64,000 nucleotides of DNA from NCBI GenBank assembly GCA_035771165.1, contig JAWNZC010000122.1, forward strand, positions 747,001 to 811,000, given 5' to 3'. The stretch comes from Paragorgia papillata (lineage: Eukaryota; Cnidaria; Anthozoa; Scleralcyonacea; Coralliidae). Under the pieces are notes generated by a model. It was not told the origin of the DNA, ran no database searches, and saw only the letters and a program-made list of their open reading frames with translations. The position numbers and the translations under genes are program-made. This document shows, one piece after another, positions 44,670 through 56,600 of the stretch (positions are counted from its first letter, which is position 1; the number at the start of each line of letters is the position of its first letter).

Positions 44670-47600
44670 ATGGCCACTGCAACGAAGCAAGAAGGAGCCG
44701 TAATGTCCACGAAGCAAATTGGGAAGATTTCTTTAAATACGAATGATGTTCTTTCGGAAACCAGCAAGAAAGGCTCGATGCTTTTCTCTGGAACCTTGGA
44801 TAACGGACGTCGGAAAATAGCAGTCAAAAAGGTCGTAGATTCGATAACAAGTTGGGAAGAAGTGGAAAAGCTTCGTCTATTATCGGAAGAGAAACAGCAC
44901 GACAATGTCATCCGATATTTTCTAGTCGAACACGAAGAACCATTTTATTATATTGCCTTGGAGTGGTGCCACGGAACATTGAACGATTTTGTCGAGAAGC
45001 CTGACTTCGACCGAGGAGAGTTAACAGACATCGAAGTGGCAAGGCAAATTGTTTGCGGCCTCAGTTATATACATAGCTGTGGTATTTTCCACTTAGATCT
45101 GAAGCCAAATAATGTGCTTATAGCCCGAGCAAGCAACACCACAAACCGGGTCGTGATTACTGATTTTGATGTTAGTAAGTGTAGCGAGGGCGGGAAATCC
45201 CTGCGCACATTCACGTTCTCCGGGAGCGAAGGTTGGCTGGCGCCTGAAGTTAGCGTATTCAGCTACCAGTATCGCTACTCTTCTAAAGTCGATCTATTTG
45301 CCTTGGGATGCCTTATCTACTACGTCATAACAAAAGGCTTACATCCATTCCACGATGAACCTAATGCTGGACTCAATGCATGTCAGAAAAATATCATCTT
45401 GTATTCCGAAGGCAAATACGAGCTAACATTACAAGGCTTAGACAAGACGACTCAAATTGGCCTGCTGGCAGCGGATCTGATATTTCAGCTTTTGGAGAAA
45501 AGCCCGAAGCGGAGACCCGATGTGTCGACATGTCTCGAACATCCTGTGTTCTGGGATTCTGAGAAACAACGAAAATTCCTAGAAGCCATCGGGGATATGC
45601 TGTATGACGACGCTGACGATCGCCTGAGCAAAATGCTTGACACGGATTCTTGGATCGTTATTGGAAGCGCATGGAATGTTGACAACCCAGCCGAGCCGTT
45701 TGTTGTTCAAGGGGAATACGAGAGGCAGTCTTTGTCTAATCTGCTGCGTTTTGTACGAGATCACTACACTCACTTATGGGAGAGAAAAACGGCTTCATCG
45801 TCGTTACAAGCGGGCGGTAAAGATGGCAGTTACGATCTTTTGCAAGATGTTAATAGAAGGTATCCGGGATTTCTCTTGCATGTATATCATGCGACTGTAC
45901 CTTGGAGACGTGAAGAGAAGTTAAAGGAATTTTATCCCAAAGATGACTCCTACATACAGGTGACCTATGATAATTTTTTTGAATGCATGCATGCATGGCC
46001 TAATGGCCATGTTCACATTGACCCATTTTCAAACGAAAACGCATACCTTTTGATACGGTTAGGCCTTCCGTCCACATGCCCTCATTCGGCGTCTTCGGTG
46101 ACCGAAAAAAACGGAGCGTTTCGAAAACGTTCTCAAGAGTTTATAGACATTCGAAGACACCGTTTTTCTGCACCAGTGTGGACGGCAAAAACGAAGCTTT
46201 TGGAAAACGATGTTGTCACGATTATGTTACCTTGGTTTCAGTCACCTAGAACTATTCATTTATACCCCTGAATGATCTTTTTAGCGTAAACTTTTTAGAT
46301 TCGAAAACGATAGTGTGGACGGAAAACTTTTGTTACGTTTTCGATACGAGGTTCTCCGTTTTCTGGTTTGAATACGGATTAGTGTGGAAATGCATGGCCT
46401 TACTATCATTTGCGTTCAAGCGTTTAGCGAATAACTAGTTGCATGTTTTCGAGTTTTGAAACAAACGTTGTCCAATGATAACTATATACGTTTGACAGAT
46501 CAAATCAATGACGAATTGGGGGTGTTCCGTTTCAAGTTTCAACGTTGTGTTGATAGTTTTTCACGGCCGGCCACGGCAAACTAAGGCCCCGTTCACACTA
46601 TACCGGATAGCTTTTGTGCCGGCACGAAAACCATACCGGATAGGCCTTCTGTTCACACACAAAACGCCTGTTCCGGCACAATTTCTGTCCCGGCACGCCG
46701 TTGCGCCGCTCCGATCTCGAAAGAGGTACATCTTGTATCGGATAGCTTTTTGTGCCGTTTCAGCTCCAGTGTGAACGGAGATCGAAATCGTTTCGGAAGT
46801 ATATTAATAGAATAGAGCGTGGTGATTGGTTGGACCACGGGGTTATATCGTATTCGGCACGAAACGGCACATAATTATGCCGTCTGTTCACACTATACCG
46901 GATAGGTTTTCGTGCCGGCACGAAAACCTATCCGGTATAGTGTGAACGGGGCCTAATGCATGGAATACAAAATAAATGCGTTCGGCAGGTCATATCGAAG
47001 TGAACTACCCTTATCAGACGATCTGCGTTCGCTGATCATTGCGGTTCTCACAATTAAGCAAAAGACAAGTTATGCCAAGCAAACGCTGCCGTGTGAAAAA
47101 AGACATGCAAGTCTTAACAACAAAAAGTTACACCCCCTATTCGTAATTGATTTGATCTGTCAAACGTATAGTTGTCATTGGACAACGTTTGTTTGAAAAC
47201 CTGCTACTTATTCGCTAAATGCTCTGAAACGCTTGAACGGCGCAAATGGTAGTATATATGGGGCCGTTCACACTAGCGAATTAGATCGATTCGAGATCGA
47301 TCTTGGATCGATCTAAATTTCACAGGGTGAACGGCGCCTCATGTATACTCACGGTACTAATTGGGGAGGCTTTCGGGATTTTGTTGCAGTTATGAGTTAT
47401 AAACTAAATTCTCCTAAATCGTTCCCCCCTTTTTTTTTTGCATCAGGCTATTTAACACGGGTGGCCATTTTCTATTTCTTAAATAGCACAATTATTATCT
47501 TCGAGATTTCGACAGTCATACATATGCAGCAGTAAAGTTCACTGCATTTAATAAAACACAATTAACTATGGCAAAAATCAGTTTACAGGAAATGACGCTA

Positions 47601-50077
47601 AAGTTACTCGAATAGTATTCTGTGCAAGAAAGTTGAATTTTCTTTTGTTTTGATTGTTTTATAGATGTGGGATGATTGTAATTCTAGTCAAGTGGTTGAA
47701 GATATGTATTGTGGTAAGACTACAGTAATGATTCGAATAAGCGCCCTCCTTTCGATAAGTGCCCCACTCGAATAAGCACCCCCTTCCACTGCGCATTTTT
47801 TGAAATAAGTGCCCCTCCAGAATAAGCAAAATCATTTTTAAAATCATTGTTAAGCCCCGCACTGACGACCAAGTTTTCCTTGACAAAGTTTTTCCTTGAC
47901 AAATTTCATTTGTTCGTGTGTACGACATAAATTGACAAGTTTTTCCTTGACAAGGAGCTTTTGAACAAGATAATTGGTTCGTGTGTATATATAGTCGTCA
48001 AGGAAAACTTGACAAGATCATCTCCTAAGCTTATTACGCGATCATTGCCGTCAAGGAAAACTTGTCCAACCGTACACACGAGCAATTACAACTTGTCAAG
48101 GAAAATTGTTGGGGAAAAACGTGTTCATCGTATACACGAGCAAGGAAAGCTACCAAGGAACTTGTCAAGAAAAACTTGGTCGTCTGTGCGGAGCTTTATT
48201 GTTCTTTGTTAAGATTGTTATTCATGTTTGCTAAAAAATTAAATAAGCGCCCCTCTCGAATAAGCGCCTCCCCCCCCCCCCCTTGACCTCCTAAAATTAA
48301 ATACGTGCCCCTCCAAGGCACAGTGCTACCATGACGCAAACTTGAAAAACTTCCTGGACAAATTCAAGTTCACATGATTAAAATTATGGTGATCACACAC
48401 GTCAAAACTTGGACTAAATAGTCCATAAGAAAAAGCACCAATGACTTACTCTTTTAACGTTTTAAGAATTTGCACACAAATATAATTTTTATCTCGCGCA
48501 AAACTATTAATTAAGCGGTAATTTAATACTCGTGACGCTGTGCCTTTAAATAGGGAGCAATCCAGTTATATATCGAGAGAGATCAATAGGGTTGTCTAGT
48601 ATTAATACCATCATCGCCTCGGATTATTTTGTTCTCCGAGGGAATGTAAACCTCGCGTATTTCCCTCATTACTTATGCAAGGGGAAAATTTATCCTTTGT
48701 CTTCTAATTTTCCCGTGCATGTTGATGAGGGAAAATTAGAAGACAAAGAAATCCTTTGTCTTCTTCTAAATTTCCCGCTTGCATATATTTTCCCTCATCA
48801 ACATGCACGGGAAAATTAGATGCAACTTCTCTGATCAACCGTGTAAATTTCCTGTCGGTAAGATTCTCAAAGTTTTCCTCGGCGATCATAATATTACAAA
48901 CTAATAACATGACTTTTCGGGAAATTAGCGATTAAATTTCCCCTTTGCCTCGGGAAGATTTGTAACTTTCACAAACCTTCCCTCGGCGGCGGGTAAATTT
49001 AATCGCTAATTTCCCTCAAGTCATATGTGTTATTACTTATAAATATACTGTATATAAGATTAATACCGAGAACGGAAGCTTCACACCAGCATTGTTAGCT
49101 GTGTAGTTGTAATATCGGCATCACCATTAACGTTATCATCGTCGTCGTCATTAACGATATTGATCTTAATTAATGAACATGCACCTCTTTTAGTTTGGGA
49201 ATCTGTTAGTGATCTTCCAATCACAAACATTGAAGGTGCAGGTGATTTTCGCGGTGTTGCCATCGACGAGCAAGGGAGGTTGGTCATAACTGACAGTGAC
49301 CAACACTGTGTTCACCTTCTGACTAACGGCGGATGCTTGATCCCACACTTGGACACCAATTCCTTTGACAGACCACACGACATTGCCATTGATCCTGAGG
49401 GAAACACAGCCGTTGCTGATGTCGGCAAGAATGCTGTATTCCTATTTGACAACGAAGGGCAGCTTAGAAATACCATAACACACGCTGAAGGCAAAAATTT
49501 AAGCGAACCAAATGGCCTGGCGTTTACTACTTCTGGGAAATTGGTGATTTGCGACACTCGAAATCACCGCGTTCTCGTCTTCTCGGAATTCGAATTTGAT
49601 TTCGCGTTTGGTGTTAAGGGGAAAAAACCTGGTCAACTGACATTCCCTTGGATGGTATCAGTCGATGAAAATGACATGGTTTACATTACAGATGCAGGCA
49701 ACCATCGCGTCCAGGTTTTCACGATGCAAGGACGATTCTGTCGTAAGATTGGTTCGAAGGGGAGCGGGAAACTGCAATTTCGCGAACCTACCGGAATTGT
49801 GGTCTTCCGGGACTGCTTTCTGGTCACTGATCTCAAAAACAGACGCGTTCAGGTTGTTTCCAAGAGCGGGAAATACGTTGGAAGTTTGGGTCCGAGACTC
49901 GGGGATGACCGCGAGGACTTGAATCACGTGTGGGGTGTGGCGTATCAGAAAGATGGTGAACGTGAGTCATTCTTTGTTGCAGATCGTGCCAGTAAACTCC
50001 GCATTGTAAAGCTTACACTCACGCTTAAGAAAACAACACGAAAGGTTGCCGTTTCGCAGGAAAACGAGGATGAATGA
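44670..50077 (+). CDS. Kinase-like/KEN ribonuclease/NHL-propeller protein A
   Basis: Exons 44670-45959, 47665-47713, 49194-50077; 2223 nt, 740 residues, phases agree. An in-frame TGA at 44640 fixes the N-terminus: no signal peptide, membrane segment or ankyrin repeats, so a soluble protein. Residues 25-297: IRE1/RNase L-type kinase fold with the ATP lysine K53 (IAVKK), HLD (141-143) instead of HRD, DFD (165-167) instead of DFG, and APE. Residues about 298-425: KEN endoribonuclease domain; the RNx3H active-site signature reads R363-D-HYT-H368, so Asn is Asp; PWRREEKLKEFYP closes it. Residues 431-446 come from a 49-bp linker exon. Residues 447-740: six NHL repeats (e.g. EPNGLAFTTSGKLVICDTRN), a beta-propeller of the kind that binds RNA or protein. 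Likely a regulated RNase; substrate and trigger are unknown. Paralogue B lies tail to tail. Confidence 0.9.
46401..47254. mobile_element. Composite MITE in intron 1 of gene A
   Basis: Arms of about 100 bp: CATTTGCGTTCAAGCG...AGCGAATAACTAGTTG and, in reverse, TATTCGCTAAATGC...GCTTGAACGGCGCAAATG. The left arm is duplicated upstream of gene A at about 44208-44310. It hosts the independent element 46585-46953. Confidence 0.7.
46585..46953. mobile_element. Tourist/Harbinger-like MITE with TAA duplication
   Basis: Ends GGCCCCGTTCACACTATACC and GGTATAGTGTGAACGGGGCC, perfect over at least 20 bp, flanked by TAA at 46582-46584 and 46954-46956. Interior repeats GTGCCGGCACGAAA. A diverged one-ended relative starts near 62332. 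Confidence 0.85.
47853..48195. mobile_element. Tourist/Harbinger-like MITE with TTA duplication
   Basis: Ends AGCCCCGCACTGACGACCAA and TTGGTCGTCTGTGCGGAGCT, flanked by TTA (47850-47852 and 48196-48198). It lies in intron 2 of gene A, within another repeat rich in AATAAGCGCCCC words (about 47740-48310). Confidence 0.8.
48640..49020. mobile_element. Palindromic repeat in intron 2 of gene A
   Basis: Contains direct and inverted copies of CTTCTAATTTTCCC, CCGTGCATGTTGATGAGGG and AATTAGCGATTAAATTT. Probably a MITE with internal rearrangement. Confidence 0.55.
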
Positions 50078-50143
50078 GTGATCCAATAGACCATTTACAC
50101 GTTGACGGCGTACGATGGCGTTGGGTGATTGCAACCACCAGAA

Positions 50144-50437
50144 TGCTTTGCCAGTATTCTAGGGTTTCGGCTAAAAGGGATCACTCAAAAGGGCCCGTCG
50201 AATTCTTTCGCGGCTTTTCCAAAATACGTCGTCAAATTTGTTTTTTCCAAATTTGTCGTCAAGTTTCCGTTTCATTTTCCCATACCCTATCTAACCAGAA
50301 TCAGAAATCTTGTTTACCCACTAGCTTTTTGGAAAAACATATTTGACGGCATATTTTGGAAAAGCCGCGAAAGGACTGGACGGGTCCCTTTGAGTGATCC
50401 CTTTTAGCCGAAACCCTAGAATATACTGGCAAAGCCC
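50144..50437. mobile_element. Complete R3 MITE between the two gene tails
   Basis: Ends TTTGCCAGTATTCTAGGGTT and AACCCTAGAATATACTGGCA with arms of about 100 bp (GGGATCACTCAAA, CGCGGCTTTTCCAAAA). It lies 67 bp beyond the stop of gene A, so it is probably in the 3' UTR or 3' flank. Partial relatives at 1055-1205, 14090-14235 and 29905-29985. Confidence 0.75.
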
Positions 50438-50724
50438 GCGGCGGCTGGTGTTGTAGCTATAATTGATCATTAAGTTAATCAGTAAGAATTTATCATTAGT
50501 ATTATTAGCTTAATAAGAAGTGTATTATGTGGCTTCACAAGCGCCTTGTTCAGTGTTCTTAGGATTGCTTTCACTTCATCAGGATAGTAAAATTCGGTTT
50601 CCAAGTGTTCTTCGTTTGACTGGCTTATACAAGATTTGGCATAGTTGTCTAATAACTTTGTAACTTCATTATCACCAACCAATATGGTTGAGCTTGTTAT
50701 CGGAGACATAAAAAAATGGTCATT

Positions 50725-50730
50725 TTTATT
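50725..50730 (-). terminator. Poly(A) signal AATAAA for gene B
   Basis: AATAAA on the minus strand about 105 bp after the gene B stop codon. No AATAAA was found on the plus strand shortly after gene A. Confidence 0.55.
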
Positions 50731-50833
50731 TTCCATAATCATGTTGCAATGACATTCTCGATAACTACCGATCATCTATATAATGATCTGCAACGCTTGG
50801 ACATAGCTATGCCGCTATTTTAGCATTCCCATG

Positions 50834-51172
50834 CTACGTCCAAGAAATATCGGTGTCCTCCCTGGGGCCCCTCTTCCAGCGGACATCGCTTCTTGCTGGA
50901 TTTGTTCCTGCTGTTAGTGAAGGCATGGATTTTAAACGCAGTTCTAGTTTAACAATCCTCCCTTTGTTGGTATCACAGACGTAGAATATCCCATTTTGGT
51001 CATGGATAACGCCAGAAGGATGGTCAAAATCACCTACAGTGCAAAAAGAAAATCAAAGCCGGTCTGTTCAATCTATAGCTAGCTAGTGCAATGAATATGG
51101 CACACGCATAAAACTGTTGTTGTTCAGTTGTTGTTAATTAAGAATGACTCTTAATTAACAACAACGACAACG

Positions 51173-51233
<61 letters not shown>

Positions 51234-51286
51234 CGACAACGACGACGACAACAACGACGACAACAACGACAACGACAACAGCAACG

Positions 51287-51326
<40 letters not shown>

Positions 51327-51508
51327 CGACAACGACGACGACAACAACGACGACAACAACGACGACAACAACGACAACGACAACAGCAACGACAAAGACA
51401 ACGACGACGACAACAACAACAACAACGACAACAACGACAACGACAACAACGACGACAACGACAACAACGACGACAACAATAACGACAACGACAACAGCAA
51501 CGACAAAG

Positions 51509-51542
<34 letters not shown>

Positions 51543-53372
51543 CGACAACGACAACAACGACAACAACGACAACAACAACAATCAGTGATACTATTAGATG
51601 TGGTACATATGCGAGATTGGTTATGTAATATAATTGTTATATAATTGGTTATGTTTAATTTAATTTAATTTAATTTAATTTAATTGGTTATGTAATTGGA
51701 TATTGGTTATATCAAAAGTAAAACAACGATTTTGCACCTATTACGCGTCGGTTGGGTTGGGTTGGGTTACGTTGCGTATGAATTGGATTGGATGGAAATT
51801 AATTGAAGTGGTTTGAAACTGCTCGGAAACGGCTTGACTACAGCTCGAAACGCAGTATTACGTTGCTGAAGAATCACGGCAGTGTTTAACATCTTTTCAC
51901 TTTACTCTAATAAAAATGATGATTATTTTTACCTATGCAGCACATGTGTTCCCCAGCTGTTGTAATAAGGTGTACCTTATCCCCGTAGCTGTCAGAAACA
52001 ACAATATAATTCTCATACACGGCAATCCCCCAGCATTCTTCGAAGCTATGTTCATCTGTGAGGTGTGGTCCAATGCATCGAATGATGTCCCCATCTTTCG
52101 AGAAGACCTGAATTCTTTGCTTCCCTCTGTCTGTCACGTAAATGTTGTCTTGCTTGTCAAAGGCGAGATTATAACAATTTTCCATTTGTTCCGGCCCGAA
52201 AGCCCTCTCGCCTATCTCAAACTGGCCATCACGATCCAGCATTACGATTCGGTTGTTTCCAGTGTCACAAACGAACGTTTCACCCCTGTTGTTTACAGCG
52301 ATTCCGTGTGGTTTTTGAAAGTTGTGGCCGTTTGCTTGCGTTACTACGGTGATATCTCCAGTTGTGCAGTCGTGAATCACCACGCGATTTCTGTTCGATT
52401 CAGAAATGATGATATCTCCTCTTACGTGGTTAAAGACCACATTTTTGGAATGAGCAATGTCCTGTAAACCGACCACAGTGCCCAAGTATTTTCCATTCTT
52501 CGTCATTCGCACGAGTCCCTTGCCTTTCTCATCTGTAAGAAGTACGAGCTCGTCTTTGTTGTTAATGCAGACATCGAGAACAAGTGGACGTCTTCTACCC
52601 GCTACATATGGCTGAGCGTCGAATTCACCCGTGGCAACAATCTCTGAATAATGGTTATAGATAATTCAATCGTGAATACAAGAAAAAAATTAATCACTTA
52701 ATTAAGTGCCTATGAAACGAAAATTAAGTCTGTCTTATTAGAAAGAACATTTAAAATGATAGAGTAACATATTTTGAAGTTTTTCGTTTCCTTGCTTCGT
52801 TCTTGAGATATTTCAGTTTGTTTGATATATGCAAATTAAACATTTTGACGTCACATGTGCATAATGAGTTATGCGTGTGTTTCGCCCAGAACACTAAACA
52901 TGTAGATTTTCAAGCGATTAGTATCGGTAGCCCCATTGGGGTGGTGAAACAATACGAAATATTTGAATAAGAATAGAGCTAATTCCCGTATGGTACACCA
53001 ATATGGCCGCCATTTCATTGTTTTGGTACACCAATATGGCCGCCGTGACGTCAGATGAAAACGATCTATAGCAAAGAATATAATGTTTTTCGATAACTCA
53101 TTATGTACGTGTGACGTCAAAATGTTTAATTTGCATATCAAACAAACTGAAATATCTCAAGAACGAAGCAAGGAAACGAAAAAACTGCAAAAGATGCTAC
53201 TCTATGATGTTAAGTGTTCTTTCAAATAAGACAAACGTATACTATATATTATTATTATTGCTATTGCTATTGTTGTCGTGGGTGATGTCGCGTTTGCTCG
53301 CGCGGTATAGAGCCTCTGCGGAGGAAACCTCCGCACTTTGCCAGTAGCCCGATTGAACGCCTGATCCAGGCA

Positions 53373-53403
<31 letters not shown>

Positions 53404-53460
53404 ATCGATATTATTACTGTTGTCGTTGTCGTGGATGATATTGTTGCTGCTACTTCATTC

Positions 53461-53526
<66 letters not shown>

Positions 53527-53587
53527 CGTTATCGATATTATTACTGTTGTCGTTGTTGTGGATGATATTGTTGCTGCTACTTCATTC

Positions 53588-53639
<52 letters not shown>

Positions 53640-56600
53640 AATGATCGTCCAAGTAAAACTTACCCCAACCCGAACGCTGACACCCGCGTTAATTTCTAAG
53701 TTAACGGTCATTAACCATGTTTAATTTATTATTGAGTCGGTTTTCTTTGTTCTTCCGAGGGCTTTATATCGCATAAAGACCTTGAATAATAATAATTAGA
53801 TATGAAATGAAGAAAAAAAAACAAGGAAAATCTTTGTCCAAGGTGGAAAAAATAGACAAAACTTTGTTGGAAAACCTCTTCAATAATAAATTAAGTCAGA
53901 TAAATCCCTCGAACGTCGGCATGTATGTGATATAAAGCCCTCGGACGCTGCGCGTTCTCGGGTCTTTATATAGCATACATCCCTCGTTCTCAGGATTTAT
54001 CTATTACTTAGTTCACGATCACCTCGGTTTTCTTTGAAGTACCGCGGTTGTTTATTCTTAATAGTTACTCCCGACAAGTTAATTGCAATTAACTTGATTT
54101 ATGCGTGGTTGGGAAAATAAGCTTTAATCCATAGTCACAAATGTGATAAAGTATTTATCATCGCGACCGAAGTGTTTTTAGACAATCTCTGTGATAACGA
54201 ACAGTTTTCTTAGGCAATCTCGGTGATAATGTACTAAGAAGATTAGGGTCCGAGGTTAATAACTTACGTATATAGTTACCGAGGTTGAGGTAACTAACCA
54301 GTGGCGTAACTGGTGGGTGTCCGGGTGTCAAGTGACGGGGGGCCCCCAAGCCTGCCCCCCCCCCCGGCAAAAATTACCATAAACAATTTTGCTAGTACAT
54401 TTCCGAGGAATTGGATAATGAAAAACAGAAAAGCAGTTATTAAAATACATGAATTAGTAGTTAGAATATATGTAATTCCAAAATATTCTCACAATAGGCC
54501 TACCTCTAGCTGAGTTGCTTATAGTTTTGCGATAAACAATGCTGCGAGTGCAACCAAAACGTGCGAAGGCTTTAAACTTTGCACGGCGATAAAATGAAGT
54601 ATTTCGTGCAAATACCGCTGTACTAAAGGTTTGTAGTCTCTTCTTGCAGCAATGGCAGTTGCCAAACATCAACAATCCAAGGTAAATTATCATATTGAAA
54701 TTTAATCCTTTGTAATCCGTCATGCATATCATTTTTGCATAACCCTAAATCAGTATATAAACCTTCCTTGTATAAATAATAATATTTTAATAGCATCAAT
54801 TCATAGAAATACTTAAGATGACTTTGCAGTCATTGGTTTTTAAGTGAAGCACAGGCTGCACCAATTGGTGCCTCTCGCATTGCGATTGTGTTGACAGAAA
54901 TACAGCCAATTCTTACGCCACTATATAACTAACCTATACATAATTATACTGAAAAGTCGACGCTTACCCAAAAAAATCCGATTGCTTTCAAAGGTCTGCT
55001 GTCTGTTATCATTCTGCAGTTCCTACAACAATATAGCCAAAATTTGCGATGGATTCAGACATTTTGAAAGAAGACTTTCCATTTCCCCCAAGTCCCAACT
55101 ACAATCTAACGCTCTATCTAACGTTCTTCCCCCCCCCCCCCCCCCCCTCCCACACACACACACACAAAAGCCTGGCCATCCATTGTGCAGTGCTGTAAAA
55201 GTTACATACTTTTTGTAACTAGTTACAGTTACATCGTTAGAAAAGTAACTAGTTACCGATAAAAGTTACAATGAAAAGAAAGTAACTAGTTACAGTTACA
55301 AAGTTACATTCCATTGTCCGTGTTACTAGAATCAACAAAGAAATTACTGGTTTTTAGATGCCAACCATAATTATGTTTTTACAGCTAAATGCCTAAATAT
55401 AGTTGTCACTAAGCAGAAATAGTCAAATGTGTACATAATGTACCTTTATTATTATATCAAAACCATTTTTATCAAGAAAGAATGACATCCTCAACTGAAT
55501 ATCAGTGACTATAGTCACATTTTTTAACCAAATAGTGTAACTAGTTACAGTTCTTTAAAAAAGTAACTAGTTATAGTTACTTCTTCAAAAAGTAACTGGT
55601 TATAGTTACAGTTACTTCTTCAGAAAAAGTAACTAGTTTCAGTTACGGTTGCTTAAAAATGTAACTAGTTACTGTAACTAGTTACTTGTAACGAAGTTAC
55701 TCACAGCACTGCCATTGTGACGATAGATATTGTGACACATACCTGGAATTTTGGGAAGTCGCATTCTGGATAAAATTCTCGTAATTTTTCATCATCCCTC
55801 CACGGTAGAGCAGCTTTATATGTATGTAATAGTAACTGTGGAAACTCCTTGGTCAACGAATCTAAACTTGTATGGACGTTGTCATCTGTTCCATCGTAGC
55901 TTGGTAGGGGGCCCAGGTCAGCGATGTCAGGATTGCTTTTGACGAAGTGCACCCAGTAATTTCTTATCACTTTAACAAGCTCAGAGATATGCTCAGCACC
56001 GATTTCACATCGCTTGCTGCCTTTAACCGGTTTAACAGGTTTCTGGTAATTGATGAAGTGCGGTCTGATCGTGGGGTGTAACTTGTTCAACCAGTTGCCG
56101 TGGACCACTTTCTGTCTGTCTTGATCAAGTCTGACCCGTAAGCGCTGGGACGCGTCGAATGTCTGGTTCACGGATCGTAGACTCTCGGCACAATCGCCAA
56201 CTTGTTTATAAAACTGGTATTGCCTGTACGCAGACCAAAAGAAAGGATGTTGAACAACATCACGAGCATCCGGTCGCGATTCCGGTGTCTTGCCGAGAAG
56301 ATGGAACAACAGATCTCTGGCCAAGACACCGTTTTGATTTGATTCAGACACCCCCTTCAGTTCAAGTCCCTGGCCTGGTTTCGCCTTACGATAATCCTTT
56401 ATACGTTTCTGAGCGTCGTCGAGTTTATCGGGGTCAATTTTCAATTCATCGCAAAACGGATGCGACCCGTGGGTCAAGATATAATACACCAGTAGCCCAA
56501 ATGAGAAAACGTCTGCCTTTCGCGTCAACCGCTTTTCGCAGTCGTGAAAATATTCAATTTCTGGTGCGATCCAACCGATGGTACCCGAAAAAGTTCTCGT

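Noticed and set aside
51138..51581. 147-codon Leu/Ser frame
   Set aside because: Pure trinucleotide microsatellite.
53372..53699. Leu and Val homopolymer frames
   Set aside because: (TTG)n microsatellite.
54454..54732. Minus-strand frame with a good donor, considered as the KEN-NHL linker exon of gene B
   Set aside because: It lies inside a hAT-like element with a perfect 8-bp duplication, and the 54968-55022 exon fits phase and splice sites better.
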